Positions 11,001 to 22,479 of a DNA stretch of 64,000 nucleotides are shown here, one piece after another. The stretch comes from Cynocephalus volans (Eukaryota; Chordata; Mammalia; Dermoptera; Cynocephalidae). Position numbers and translations under genes: made by a program. The stretch is from NCBI RefSeq assembly GCF_027409185.1, contig NC_084464.1:42755095-42819094 (forward strand), given 5' to 3'. Numbering within the stretch: position 1 is the first letter of the stretch; every line of letters starts with the position of its first letter. The notes below the pieces were generated by a model. The model did not search any database and was not told the origin of the DNA. It saw only the letters and a list, made by a program, of their open reading frames with translations.

Positions 11001-11885
11001 CTTCCTGTTGGCTGACCCCATGTGGTATTGGGCTTGGGGGATGGGGAGCGTTTTTGCTCTCCCAAAACTTCGTCTCCAAAAACCAACTCTGAGTTGCACT
11101 TTTCCGACAGCATTTACAGAATGCCTTTTGCTGGCTGCGCACATCATCTGATTTCCCTCCCCTGCCCTTTCCTGCTCAGCCGCTGCAGTTTATATTCTCA
11201 GATGACCCTCCCACAGTTCCTGTAAACAGCAGAAGTGAATCAGGCTGTCTCATGGTGTGTGCCCTGACTCCTGTGTGCAGGGTAGTGACTGGGGCCAACC
11301 CTAACAGCCGAGACAATGCTATGAGCCCTTGTCCTGCTCCACTTGTTCCTGAACTTCCCGCAGGACACCTGAGCCCCTGAGTGGGGCAGCGGGGTGGCAG
11401 GCTGGGAAGAGTTGCAGGAGAAACCCCAGGGGGAGAGAAAGACTCCAACCTGGAACCTCAGGGCATCTCACAGCTTAGGGGAAACTTTCCACAATTTTGG
11501 TGGGGCTTGTCATAAGCCCCTGATCACCATGGGGTGGCCTCTAGGAGGAAGGACGTTAGGTAAAAGTCCAAAAAGGATGGTGGCAGATCTCTCAATCTTG
11601 CACCCCTGTGTGCTCAAAATAGACATTTCTGGTTTTTAAAGCAACTTAGAAAAGAGAGACTTGTTGAATGTTTAGATGGGCAGAGCCACAGCGGGAAGCT
11701 AGCTATCTGGGATCCATGGTCTCCAAGATTTTAGAAGCATCATCCCTACCATTTAAACTGTTTGTTTGTTTATTTATTTATAAAGTATTTAGATGTTCTA
11801 CTGTATCAATACATTATGTAACCTATGAAATATTTACAAAATAGAAATTCAAAAAGACAGGATAAAGATAAAACATGTCTTTTGC
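11001..11885. other. no gene identified
   Basis: Mixed-composition sequence. Overlapping ORFs of up to 90 codons lack domains. I recognise no repeat. Confidence 0.35.
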
Positions 11886-11991
11886 CTGGCTGGTTAGCTC
11901 ACTTGGTTAGAGTGTGGTGCTGAAAACACCAAGCACCAAGGTCAAGGACCCAGATTCCCGTATGGCCAACCACAAAAAAAAAAAAAAAAAG
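11886..11991 (+). mobile_element. tRNA-Ile-derived SINE (monomer)
   Basis: CTGGCTGGTTAGCTCACTTGG head, GTGGTGCTGAAAACACC arm and an 18-A tail. The B box is degenerate (GGACCCAGATTCCC). There is an internal duplication, CACCAAGCACCAAGG. Confidence 0.85.
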
Positions 11992-12740
11992 ACAAATATA
12001 AAATATTTCAAATGGTTTTTATTAGAAATACAAAGAATGTTTTGCTCTCACAAAATCATTAATTATAATATTTTCAAGTAAGAGCAATGTGACTGATTAT
12101 GCTTAGTTATTCTTGAGAATTATGCTTTAACAATTAGTGATACAGATATTACACGGTCTGGTTCTAAGTTGAGTTGGTTTTGATCATTGAGTTTAAGGAG
12201 GTTAGAACTGAGGGAAATAACCATGCACACACACTACACATTCAAATGGAAGAAGTGCATCATTGATGTCTCATTAAAATATGACACATCCAGCAAAATC
12301 CCATCACTAAATTTTGTAAAAGTTTTTGTTCCCCTCAGCTACTATATTTCTATTCTCCCTTCTGCAAACTAAATCATTGTCCCAAGCCTGGCTGTCTCCT
12401 AGCATGGTTGTACAGCAGCTGTTGTTGAACCGAAAAGTCTAGAAGTGCCAGATGGTAGGACAGGAACAGGACCTAAGTACCGAGAGAAACATTCACCAGC
12501 CAATGAGGAACAATCATATGGAAAATGAAACAAACTCATGACATTCACATCTCACAGCTCAGTGTTTTGTGGGGTTTTCCCTGAGGGGATTTTTTTGGTA
12601 GTCTCACCTATTTGTGAGTAAGAGAGAAGTTTCCAATTAGAGTATTAATACTAAGCTTCAGTCTTCTCACCTCTAACATGAGTTAAAATGTACACTTTAC
12701 ACTGTCATTAAAAGAATTAAAATAAGAAAACAAAAGTAAA
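11992..12740. other. no gene identified
   Basis: AT-rich; no recognisable gene or repeat. Confidence 0.35.
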
Positions 12741-12838
12741 GGGCTGGCAGGTTAGCTCATTTTGTTAGAGCATGGTGTTGGCAACACCAAGGTCAAGGGT
12801 TTGGATCCCTGTATTGGCCAGCCACCAAAAAAAAAAAG
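12741..12838 (+). mobile_element. tRNA-Ile-derived SINE (monomer)
   Basis: GGGCTGGCAGGTTAGCTC head, GGTGTTGGCAACACC arm, GGGTTTGGATCCC B box, GGCCAGCCACC end and poly(A). Confidence 0.9.
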
Positions 12839-13364
12839 AGAGAGACAGTATAAGCCATAGAACAAGTGCTCCATCATAATGGTAATAATTTTTAGCAAAC
12901 AGGATTTTTTTCTGTGCAAACCTAACTGTTCTAATAAGGGAGTTTATTTAATAAGAGTGATACGTAAACATATCTATATTTGTACATTTCTTATCTGACT
13001 AAATGGACAAAGTCCCCCAGGACTTGGCTGCTGGACTCAGCCTTAGGAAGAATAGAGAAAAAGGCAGTTTGTCTTTAGCATCTTTCTTGCGCCCTTGTTT
13101 TTTCCCTTTCCACGGTCATACCCTGGAATGCAGGCTCTCTGAACATCTAGCAGCCTCCCACTCAGCATAACCCGCATTGAGGTCCAGGACCGTGGTGGGA
13201 GTGGGCTGAGAACAGACAGCAATGTCTGGTTTGCGTGTTCTGTGTCTGAAGCCTCAGAAAGGACCTCTTGACCTGACCCAGCATGGGCTTCTCCATGGGT
13301 CTAGAGCTGGGTGTAGGCAGTCAGTTCATGATGAGAGGATTTGTTCATCAAAGGAGGACTCCTA
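12839..13364. other. no gene identified
   Basis: No supported coding or RNA feature. Confidence 0.35.
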
Positions 13365-13474
13365 GGCTGGCCGGTTAGCTCAGTTGGTTAGATTGCAGTG
13401 TTGTAACACCAAGGCCAAGGGTTCAGATCCCCAGATTCCCATACCAACTAGCTGCCAAAAACAACCCCAAAAAA
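13365..13474 (+). mobile_element. tRNA-Ile-derived SINE (monomer)
   Basis: GGCTGGCCGGTTAGCTCAG head and GGGTTCAGATCCCC B box. A small duplication (ATCCCCAGATTCCC) follows the B box. AAAGGAGGA-like target duplications flank it. Confidence 0.9.
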
Positions 13475-13924
13475 AGGAGGAGTTACATGGCCAAGGGCAG
13501 AAGTGGAGAGGGGCTTGTGGGGCACACTAGGAAGCTGTGTTCCTGCTGTCAGTGGTCTGTGTTGAAAGGTGTGCCTTGAGAATACAAGGAGGGTGTCAAA
13601 ATAGCCTGTGACAAAGGAAAAAAGTGGAACATATATCATATATCAACATATGCAGCAGAGTTACAATATCTACCATATAGTCAACTACAAATTAATTAAA
13701 AAGAAAAGCATATAAATGATACAAAAGAATAAATTCAATTGGCCAATAAACATATGAAATTATTTTCAACCCCTCCAATTATATACTACAAGTAAATTAA
13801 AACAATATTGTTTACCTCTCTTGTTGACGTGGGTATAAAATGATTACCTTTTTGGGAAGCGATTTAGTACCTATTATTATTCAAAATATTCATAACCTTT
13901 GATTCAGCATTTCCACTTAAATTA

Positions 13925-14275
13925 GTGTCTTAGTCAGTTTGGGTGCCCATAACAGAATATCACAGACTGGATGGCTTATAAACAGACATTTATCTCTCAC
14001 AGTTCTGGAGGATACGAAGTCCAAGATCAAGGCACCAGCAGATCCAGTGTGTGGTAAAGGCCTCTTCCTAGTTTGTAAACATCCGTCTGCTTGCTGTATG
14101 CCCACATGGCAGGGAGAGAGAGAGCTGCTCTTCATCTCTTTATAAGGGCAAGAACCCCATCATGACCTCATCCAAACTTCATTACTTCCCAAAGCCCCAC
14201 CTCCAAACACCATCACATTGGGGATTACAACTTCAACACACGGAGTTTGGGGGAACACATTCAGTCCATAGCAAT
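13925..14275 (-). mobile_element. MaLR-type LTR (MST/MLT1-like), antisense
   Basis: It matches the well-known MaLR LTR consensus read on the minus strand. Landmarks in plus orientation are TTAGTCAGTTTGGGTGCC, CACAGTTCTGGAGG, AGATCAAGGCACCAGCAG, TTATAAGGGCAAGAACCCC, CCCCACCTCCAAACACC and ACATTCAGTCCATAGCA. Confidence 0.75.
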
Positions 14276-14654
14276 TAGAAATTTATAGAAACCCTCTCTC
14301 TAGTGTGCAAAGAAAGAAGCACAAGAATATTTTCAAGGCATTATGTATACCAATGAATTGGAGAAAAATACTAGACTATGTAAAATAAGCTATGTAAATA
14401 CAGTAAAATATCACACTACTATTTATAAAGATCTTTATACATATAGATGGGAAAACATCCACATCATAAATTAATAATAAAAGTCGTAGAACAATATAAA
14501 TTGGAAGAACCGTTTTTTCAAACCTCCTCCTCCATTCATCCTTGCTGATGTATGGAAAAAAAGCGTGTGGGGGGGGGAGTGAGGGGTGAATGCAGAACAA
14601 ACAGTTAACAGTGGTTCTTTCATGAATGTGATTAGGAGGCATTTCTGCTTTCCA
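14276..14654. other. no gene identified
   Basis: Contains a G9 run at about 14570. No gene or clear repeat. Confidence 0.35.
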
Positions 14655-15155
14655 TGTGATTGTATTAGCCATGCTTCTCCAGAGAAACAGAATCAACAGG
14701 TGATATAGAAGTATATATATGTATATAATAGAAGAGCTGTGTGTGTGTGTGTGTGTGTGTGTGCGTGCGCGCACAGAGAGAGAGAAACAGAGAGAGAGAG
14801 AGATTTATTTTAAGTAATTAGCTTACGTGACTGTGGAAGTGTGGTCACTCCAAAATCTGATGGGGGCGGGGGCAGCAGGCTGGAGTCTCAGGAAAGAGTT
14901 GCATTGGAAGTCCGAAGGCAGTCTGCTGGAGAATTCCCTCTTGCTCCGAGAGGTCGGCCTTTTGTTCTATTCGAGCCTTCAACTGGTTGGATAAGGCCCA
15001 CCCCACATTATGGAGGGCAATCGCCTTTACTCAAGGTCTACCAATTTAAATGTAAATCTCATCCAAAAACACCCTAGGAGAAACATCCAGAATAATTTCT
15101 AACCAAATATCTGGACACTGTAGCTCAGACAAATTGACACATAAAATTAAACATC
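14655..15155 (-). mobile_element. ancient dispersed repeat, copy 1 of 3, antisense
   Basis: In plus orientation it starts TGTATTAGCCATGCTTCTCC-like and ends CAAATTGACACATAAAATT. The same repeat occurs in sense at about 17155-18115 and 23970-24323. The three share the block (GGATGAGGCC)CAC...CACATTATGG...ACTCAAGGT...TTTAAATGT. The exact family name is not resolved. A (GT)n/(GA)n microsatellite is at 14739-14803. Confidence 0.6.
14739..14803 (+). repeat. (GT)n-(GC)n-(GA)n compound microsatellite
   Basis: Alternating GT (about 12 units), then GCGTGCGCGCACA, then GAGA repeats. The purine-pyrimidine alternation is prone to Z-DNA. Confidence 0.85.
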
Positions 15156-15669
15156 CTAATTATATATCTGCTCTATGTGAATTTATGTTCCTAGCATCTT
15201 TGTAAGGTATATGAATCATTCATTTATTCCTCTCTATATATATATGTGTATACATGTATAATTTTATAATTATATATGTGTGTATGCATACTTATGTATA
15301 TAATATTATCATATATGTGAGGGTACTTCAAAAAGTTTGTGGAAAATAAAATTAGAAGATAATATGAAGCCTCATATATGTTGGCTTCCGTTTACAGTTC
15401 CTGGCTCATAACTAATTATATCCTTTGTTAAAGTATTTGGCCTTTCGTTCTTGGCTCCTAAGCAACTTCAGAACAGCTTCAGAGTGATAAAGGTGAAAGA
15501 CAACCTACTCTAATCTTCTCCTGTCTTTCTGTCTTGTAGCTGGCCATAAAGAAATTCAAAAAGAAAGTAGAAAAAAAAAAAAAAAAGAAAGAAAGAAAGA
15601 AATTCAGAAGGGGCCCTGCCCCACATCCACTGTTACAGAGCACACTCAGCTCCTGGCTAAGGCTCCCCA
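15156..15669. other. AT-rich and simple-sequence interval
   Basis: TA-rich microsatellite-like sequence at 15232-15320 and an A16 plus (GAAA)n run at 15571-15601. No gene. Confidence 0.5.
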
Positions 15670-16110
15670 AAATGTTACCAAACTCACAGGTCTGGCTGCT
15701 TGCCCCTAGACCAAAAGCAAACCACTCAAAAGTCAAATGTTGATGAAAATGGAAGTCAGCTTTTATTCAGGAATACCAGTGACCTGAGGAGAGGTGTTGG
15801 GCTAGCCCATCTCTCCAATAAATATTAAAGAGAGTGGCCTGGCTAAAGCCATCTCAAAGGCTCAGACTTACTGAGGGGTTTTTAAAGACGGAGTTGAGGG
15901 AATGGAACATGGAAAATGAAAAGCAGGAGGAGGGGCACGTGAGCAGTGAGGGCCTCACGCAAGGTCTCAGGCGCAAAGTCCCACCAAGACTCCATCTGGT
16001 TTCTGCTCCCGTCCTTATCTCAGTAGTACACGCAAGTCTGCAGCTTCAGGCTGGCTGGAAAACAACTTTACAAATAATGTCATCTTACCCCGTAACCAAG
16101 GTTCAAAATA
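15670..16110 (-). mobile_element. possible antisense LTR remnant
   Basis: An antisense AATAAA (CTTTTATTCAGG at about 15760) lies close to a TG-starting boundary (TGTTGATG), with a GC-richer body, as in an LTR. No target duplication was found. Confidence 0.3.
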
Positions 16111-16290
16111 TCAAATAAGCATGGGAAAAGAGGGAACACAGAAAAATGCATACCGAGAAAAAAAAAAAACTGTCTTTTTTAAATTTGCCTACAGCCCATG
16201 TGGTTTTAGGTCCCAACACAGCTTCAGTCCTGCTCATTCCAGCACCGGGAGGAAGAATGCTGCACAGAGAGCCAAGAAAGAATCTGAACG

Positions 16291-16397
16291 AGACTGACCA
16301 GTTAGCTCACTTTGGAGAACATGGTGCTGATAATACCAAGGTCAAGGGTTCAGATACCCATACCCACCAGCCACCAAAAAAAAAAAAAAAAAAAAAA
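16291..16397 (+). mobile_element. tRNA-Ile-derived SINE (monomer)
   Basis: ACTGACCAGTTAGCTCAC head, GTGCTGATAATACC arm, GGGTTCAGATACCC B box and a 22-A tail. GAATCTGAACGAG and GGAGCTGAAC flank it as a diverged target duplication. Confidence 0.85.
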
Positions 16398-17080
16398 GGA
16401 GCTGAACAAACAGGCCTTGCTGGGTTTCCCCACCTAGTCTGTGTTAGATCACACCCTTTTTGTCCAGTCACATTTCTACATAGTTGCCCATGCTTGAGTC
16501 ATGCCTACGTAGTGAAACTTCCATAAAAACCCAGGAGCCCTGGGTTCAGGGAGCTTCTGGATAGCTGAACCCATGCAGGTTCCTGTAGGCTGGTGCACCT
16601 GCGGAGGGCATGGAAGCTCCGTGCCCCTCCCCCCCATACCTCACCTTGTGCATCTCTTCTTCCATATCCTTTGCAATATCTGTTATATTAAACCAGCAAG
16701 TGTAAGTAAGAGCTTCCCTTTTTTCTGTGAGCTGCTCCAGAAAATTAATCCAGCCCAAGGAAGGGGTCATGGGAACCCCAATTTATACCTGGTGAGTCAG
16801 AAACACAGGTAAAACAGCCTTGAACTTGTGATTGGCACCTGAAAAATGGACGGGGGAGCAGTTTTGGGGACAGAGCCCTCAACCTGTAGGATCTGAAACT
16901 ATTGCCAGGTAGACAGTGTTGTAATTGAACTGGAGGACACCCAGCTGTTGTCCACTGCAGAATTGTTTGGTGTATTGGGGAAAACCCACACACATTTGGT
17001 CATAGAAGACTTCTGTGTTGAACTGTGTTGATTGTTGCTGAGTAAAAGTATAGGAAAAACACTTTGTTTTGTTTATATAC
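16398..17080 (+). mobile_element. ancient LTR/ERV-like repeat
   Basis: Retains landmarks of a common mammalian LTR-plus-leader repeat: TGGAAGCTCCGTGCCCCT, TATTAAACCAGCAAGTGTAAG, TGTGAGCTGCTCC, GGACACCCAGCTGTTGTCC and GGGGAAAACCCACACACATTTGG. The family is not named. It overlaps short ORFs that are not genes. Confidence 0.5.
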
Positions 17081-17233
17081 ATACTCCCAATGTATAAAAA
17101 TATATACATATATGTAAAATTATGAATTTGTGCTAGGTATTAGGTACTTGTGTGGTTAATTTCATGTGTCAACTTGGCTAGGCCATGATAATCAGATATT
17201 CAGTCACACACTATTCTGAAAATTTCTGTGAGG

Positions 17234-17830
17234 TGCATGTTTCTCTTGGTCCTGGGGGGTCTCAGGAGGCAGGACTACACATAGCCTCTGCCACGAGTCC
17301 CCCAGGGAGCAGGGCCGCATGCAGCCCTGCCAAGAGAGTGCAGGAAGGTGAGTTGCTCAAAGCATGCGTTGAGCTAGGTGCTGCCGCCTGGGGAGGTGAT
17401 CAACCAGAAACCAGACACAAAGTTCTGGGGCTTAGTACACGCACTAAGCAACTTTATTGGGTACAGGCATGTCTTATATATGTTTTAGCCAGCAGTAAGC
17501 CCCTCCCATCCCTCCCCTGTCTCCTAGGTATCTCAATACCACGTCTGTGGTTTGTGGTTAAGCTTTGCGAATTTTTGCTGACCCAGTCTTTTTGCATTTC
17601 TGCTGACAGTCTAAATCCTGGAGATGGGCCGAGCCCGTGGGGCATCCGGGAGAGTGCGGTGCTGGGAGCGCGGTGACGCTCCTGCCACGAGTTCGGATCC
17701 TATATAGGAATGGCCGGTGCACTCACTGGCTGAGTACCAGTCATGAAAAAGACAAAATAAATAAATAAATAAATCCTGGAGAGCAAGAGTGTCTCCATCT
17801 TTAACAGGTGTTCTCCTTCATTTTCCTCCA
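17234..17830 (-). mobile_element. solo ERV LTR, antisense
   Basis: The insert begins TG and ends CA and is bracketed by a perfect 6-bp duplication, GTGAGG (17228-17233 and 17831-17836). On the minus strand a TATATAAG box precedes CCCAATAAAG, as in U3-R. About 440 bp remain once the nested SINE is removed. A 6-bp duplication is typical of ERV2/ERVK-like integrases. No internal retroviral genes are present: this is a solo LTR, presumably left by LTR-LTR recombination. Confidence 0.8.
17626..17770 (+). mobile_element. GC-rich dimeric SINE variant nested in the LTR
   Basis: GGGCCGAGCCCGTGGGGC head, a GCTGGGAGCGCGGTGACGC arm, the B box GAGTTCGGATCC, then GGCCGGTGCACTCACTGGC and a CATGAAAAAGAC end. 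The target duplication AAATCCTGGAGA lies at 17613-17624 and 17771-17782. It is younger than the LTR. Confidence 0.9.
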
Positions 17831-18115
17831 GTGAGGGTGTTTTTGGATGAGACATTTAAATCAGTGGGTTTTGAGTAAAGCAGACTGCCATACATATTGT
17901 GGCGGACCTTATCCAATCAGTTGAAGGCCTTGAGAAAAACAGACTGGTCCCTGAGAAAGAGGGAATTCTGCCTTCACGCTGCCTTCAGACTCAAGCTGTT
18001 TGCTGCTGGCCCGCCTGCCCTGCGGATTTTGGATTTGCCAGCCCCCACAGTTGCATGAGACAATTCCTTCCTTCATCCTTTTGGTCCTGTTTCTCTGGAG
18101 CACCCTGATTAATGC

Positions 18116-18640
18116 GGTACTGTTATAGGCACTAAGGATACAGTGATCCTCAAGAGGGAAAACTTGCTGTTTTTGTGGAATTTACTGGCAGGCAGATGGT
18201 CAACACATAATCACATGAAGCTCCTTGGACTAGCACAAGCAGGAGAAACCAATTTTGCCTGGGGTGGAGGTTGGAGAGTGAGGTGAATCCTCCCTGAGGA
18301 AGTCACATTTCAGCAGAGACTTGAAGGGGGCAAGAACAAAGGTGGCCGGTAGGTGGGGTAGAGTATCCCAGACAAGGCAACAATGAGGGATCGAAAGTTC
18401 TGGGGTAGAAAAGACATGTTTGAGGAACAGAAACAAGACCACAGGGCTAGGACAAGGAGAGCTGCAGGCTGTCCCTCCTATCCAGGGCCTCTTCCTCCAC
18501 CTCATCACATGGAGCCAACGGGTGACTTTGGAAGCCTTAGAATTATAGAATGTTAGAGCTGGGATGTCCAGGGCCATGTAGTCTAATGTCTTTGTTCTAG
18601 AGATAAAGAAGCTGAAGCCATGGAGGGAAGTAGCTCCCCC
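18116..18640 (-). mobile_element. L2/MIR-like ancient repeat
   Basis: Plus-strand text such as CACTAAGGATACAGTGATCCTCAAG, GAGGAAGTCACATTTCAGCAGAGACTTGAAGG-like wording and AGAGATAAAGAAGCTGAAGCC resembles diverged L2 3' sequence followed by a MIR-like core. Too diverged for a firm boundary. Confidence 0.4.
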
Positions 18641-19734
18641 CAGAAACAGAAGGGGTGACATGGTTGGAGCTTCTCAACTCTGAGGCTGGTATGTTTTCCA
18701 CAGTGACACTAGGGTGATCTGGGGGAAGGGGACAGAAGGAGGGATAGGGAGGGAACCATCAGGGGTTGAGATGCTTCAACATCATAGCAGGGGACCAGGA
18801 GGAGGGTTCTATCTCAGACAACCTACCTCAGTGCATGTCATGAGACTATTTCTAAATCTCCACTGCTCAAGTTCCCTCCCATCCCAAGCCCTGTTCAAGA
18901 GCATCTTCTTCATGGAAACTTTTCTTACTGAGGTCTTTCACCAACATTTCTTTTTTGCTTCTCTGAATTCTCTCAGTGCATACTGGGTGGAATTTGAATT
19001 CCCTCGTGCTGGTGGGTTGCTCGGCAGCTGTGTTCCCATTGTCTTATGCTGTTTGCCCTGTCACTCCTGTCACACACACACACACACACTGGGAGCTTGT
19101 CCTCAATAAACACTGTAGCTTACTCTGAATCCCCTGGTTCCTGCCTCAAGATTACATTCTCTGCAGTATTTCTACTCGGCTGTTTCTGAGCCAGGTCCAG
19201 GAGTCTCTCCATTAACTCCGGGAGAACAAAAGACCACGGGCACGGTGGGTGCGGCTATAACAGTGACAACTACTTGGACATGGACCCTCTGCAAAACACA
19301 GCATCTTATTCATTGACTACACCAACCAGAAATGGGAGACCAGTGGGAACTTCACAGACAGAGATAAGACCTAAGTGAAGAAGAGACAAATCCTGTGGAG
19401 TTAGGTGGGGAGAGCACTGGTAATGACCTCCCATGGCCCACCCACTCAGCCCTCCCCCAAGTCCCCAGTGGGGCCAGTTCTCTCTCCAGAGTTGGCGGTT
19501 CCCATAGAGCTAGTCCAGGGTAGGGATGTAAGCATCTCGTGCAAAGTGTGTGGGGCTGGTGTGCTGAGGATGGCTTCCCCACAGCAGGAGGTTGGATGGG
19601 GGAGCCTCCCGTCTGAGTCATCTCCCCCATTCACCGCTCTCAGGAGACCACTGGGCTTGTTCCCAGGCTCTGCAGGTTTCTTACTCTTCTGACCCTTTCC
19701 CACTTGAGACACGGTGGCTGTGAGTGCCTAGAAA
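18641..19734. other. no gene identified
   Basis: Contains a short (CA)n at 19072-19089. ORFs overlap on both strands around 19350-19710 but show no domain. Confidence 0.35.
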
Positions 19735-20066
19735 CATTTATGGTTATGAGCCACATAAAGTTTTGGTAAACGACAGACCACATTTGTGACAGTGGTCCCA
19801 TAAGAACATAACCCTGTATTTTTAATGTACCTTTTCTATGTTTAGACGTGTTTAAATACACAAACACTTACAATTGCCTACTGGCTTCAGTACAGTAACA
19901 TGCTGTACAGGTTAGTAGCCACAGGCTATACCGTACAGCCTAGGTGTGCAGTAGCTGTACCACCTAGGTGTGTGTAAGTGCACTCTGTGATGTTTGCACA
20001 ATGAGGAAATTGCCTGACAACACATTTCTCAGAACGTATCTCTGTTGTTAAGTGACACAGGACTGT
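19735..20066 (+). mobile_element. DNA transposon remnant (Tigger-like, TcMar)
   Basis: Carries the recognisable non-coding sequence GCCTAGGTGTGCAGTAG...CTAGGTGTGTGTAAGTGCAC...TTTCTCAGAACGTATC...GTTGTTAAGTGACACAGGACTGTA, with a related inverted start (GGTTATGAGCCACATAAAG). No transposase ORF. The subfamily is not certain. Confidence 0.55.
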
Positions 20067-20439
20067 ACAGATGGTCAGGTCTTTCACTTTGCTGCTTCCA
20101 GATTTGAGTTATGGTTAGAAAGGCCTTTGCTATCATAATGTTATAAAATATTTACTTTGTATTTTCTTGGTGGAGGGGAAGGGGAGAAGAGGGCAATGGT
20201 GGAGGGGAGGAGGAATGTGACAGGGAGGCAGGAGACGAGGACAAATGGGGACAGGAGGAGAGGAGCAGTATGATTTAGAGTTACAGCAGGCAGAGCTCTT
20301 TTTTTATAATTTAAAGAATCAAAATTGATAGGCCAGGGCTTAGTGTGCTTTGTACAGCTGTCAAGGAGCCTGGTTCTTTGTAATTGTGTATGTGGTGACC
20401 AGCAGTGCCGTATTTTAGATGCCACCTTCCCCAACCTCG

Positions 20440-20800
20440 CTGAAGCTTAAATCCCCACTGTGACTGTTGAGGGTGGGAAATCCTACTACAGTAATTGAAA
20501 GGTGGGACCTTGAAGAAAGTGATTAGACTGTAGGGTCACGGCATAGTGAATTGATTAAAAATGGTGGTCGGGGCGTGGTTCTGAGGGCTTTAAAAGAAGA
20601 GTGCATGAGGAACTCTCTCTGCTCCACCATTTCTGCCATGTGAGACCCCTGGGTCACTGTCACCAACACTACAACCCTCGCCAGAAATGTTCCCTGGACT
20701 TTGAACTTCCCAGCCTCTGAAACTGTAAGCAATAAATTTTGTTTTCTTTATAAATTACCCGGTTCCAGGTATTTTGTTATAAGCCAAAGAAACGGACTAA
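20440..20800 (+). mobile_element. MaLR/MLT1-type LTR
   Basis: Sense-oriented landmarks: AAATCCCCACTGTGACTG, GAAAGGTGGGACCTTGAAGA, TTCTGCCATGTGAGACC, CCAGCCTCTGAAACTGTAAGCAATAAATTT (shown in parts), TACCCGGTTCCAGGTATTTTGTTATA and AACGGACTAATA. The order agrees with the MLT1 LTR 3' region, including AATAAA. Confidence 0.7.
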
Positions 20801-20969
20801 TATGAGCAGCTTCCAGGAGCTGAAGATGATTCTCTGGACCATGGCGCAGCTGAGGCATGGGTGGTTTGGCCTGGGAAAGGGAAGCTGGGTGTGGTACCTA
20901 ACGTGCCTGCTCCAGTCCCTCCCTTGCATCTCTCAGTTCCACCTTCTTCTCACATTAAGTTTACTCTGG

Positions 20970-21545
20970 AGTGACATCAGCAAGGTGACAGAATAGGAAG
21001 TCCCCTCCTGTATTTCCCCACAGCAATAACAATTTCCCAGCCATCCACAGACAAAAGTGCCTTTGTGGGCACTTTAGGGCTCTGATAGGAGGTTGTGAAA
21101 TTCCAGTGAAGGCCAAGACCTAGGAGGTCCATTCTGAGAGGACAGACCCGTGCCCAGGTGTCAGGCTCACTGACTGTGGTCCTGGCTTCAGACCTATAAA
21201 TGGCCCCCTATCCCTGTCTGATTGGGCTACAGCTCCATTTGGCCTTGGTACTGCCACCAGCACCATCTGCCCAGGGACCCAGGTGAGTCACACCCACTCG
21301 TGCCTCCAGTGACAGGCCCACCAACCTCGGTTCCCACTGGGGGCCCTGAAATGTCCCTGAGCCTCAGCTCCAGCCCCTCTCAGCTGCAGTCTGAGAGCAG
21401 TCCTATCTGCCGAGGGACTCAGAGAGAGACATGCCCATCTGTGTCCCCAGGACAGGTTTACTGACACTGTTCCCACAGTGGATCCTGCAATGGTCCTGCA
21501 AATCAGCTGCAGCCCCTCCCTCTGTGATCTGAGAGCAGTGCAAGA
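20970..21545 (+). mobile_element. L1 5'UTR-like sequence with ~135-bp tandem monomers
   Basis: Begins GACATCAGCAAGGTGACAGAATAGGAAG, which resembles old L1 5' ends. It then has three diverged tandem units starting at about 21139, 21276 and 21412. Each contains a (C/T)ACTGAC- or CCAGTGACAGG-like segment, a TTCCCAC(A/T)GGG-like segment and a CTGAGAGCAG end (clear in units 2 and 3). Confidence 0.45.
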
Positions 21546-21659
21546 TATTTGGCACACATTATTTTTGTATCTGGGAAACATCAGTGGAATAAAAACAGAT
21601 AAAAATTTCCAGCCTTGTGGAAAATATATTCTACTGGGGAGAGGCAAGACTATATATTA

Positions 21660-22235
21660 TAAGCTTGTATTAGTTTCTATCACTGCTATAAAAAATTACC
21701 ACAAATTTAGTGGTAATTTATGTTTAATTTTTATTTTTTGTTGTTGTTGTTTTCTTTTTGTTTGTTTTTGTTTTTCTTTGTTCGCTTTTAAACTTAGTGG
21801 CTTAGTGGCACAAATTTATTCTCTTGCAGTTCTGGAGGTCAAAAGTCTAAAATGGGTCCTCAGGGTCGTGTTCCTTCTGGATGCTCTAGGGAAGAATCTG
21901 TTTCCTCATCTTTTCCAATTTCTAGAATCTGTCTGCATTCCATGGCCTGTGGCCCCTTCCTCCATCTTCCAAACCAGCTGGTTACACTCTTCCCTCCCCT
22001 CTGAACCTTGGCTTCCAACCTGACCTCTTCTCTCTACAACTTTGACCTGCCTGCCTCCCTCTTAGACCTTTAGGATTATGTCATTGGTTCTTACCTGGCT
22101 AGTCCAGGGCACCCACCTCATTTCCAGATCCTTAACTTGATCACATCTGCAAAATCCCTTTTGCTATATAAGGTAACATATTCACAGGTTCCGGGGATTA
22201 GGATGTGGAATCCTTGGAGGTCGTTTTTCAGCCTA
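21660..22235 (-). mobile_element. ancient retroelement 3' end, antisense
   Basis: Plus-strand landmarks TTAGTTTCTATCACTGC, TTCTCTTGCAGTTCTGGAGG, CCTTAACTTGATCACATCTGC, ATATAAGGTAACATATTCACAGG and CGGGGATTAGGATG match a widespread mammalian repeat read in reverse. A T/G-rich insert (GTTGTTGTTG...TTTTTG) lies at 21730-21790. Family not fixed. Confidence 0.5.
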
Positions 22236-22479
22236 CCAAAAATAATAAAAAATTCAAGTTTTTATGTTAGAAGGTGATAAGTACTAGAGTAAAAAATACA
22301 GCAGGGAAAGTAATCAAAAGTGTGGTGCATGGGGAGAGGGAAGATGGCTGTTTTACTAGGGTGGCCAGTGTGGGCCTCACTGAGAAGGTGACCATGTTGT
22401 AAATAGGGGAATAAGTTTTTCTCATGGGACATTTAAGGATCATTACAACATGGCTGCAGAAATTACACTTGGAGAGGCA

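Larger units (their letters stand above)
17155..18115 (+). mobile_element. ancient dispersed repeat, copy 2 of 3, split by an LTR
   Basis: Begins GTGTCAACTTGGCTAGGCC and resumes at 17831 with GTGAGGGTGTTTTTGGATGAG. It ends GTTTCTCTGGAGCACCCTG. The interruption is a solo LTR (17234-17830). Confidence 0.65.

Noticed and set aside
10435-11142. Long ORFs on both strands (Gly/Arg/Glu-rich on minus, Pro/Ser-rich on plus)
   Set aside because: They are translations of the C-rich satellite; composition alone keeps all frames open.
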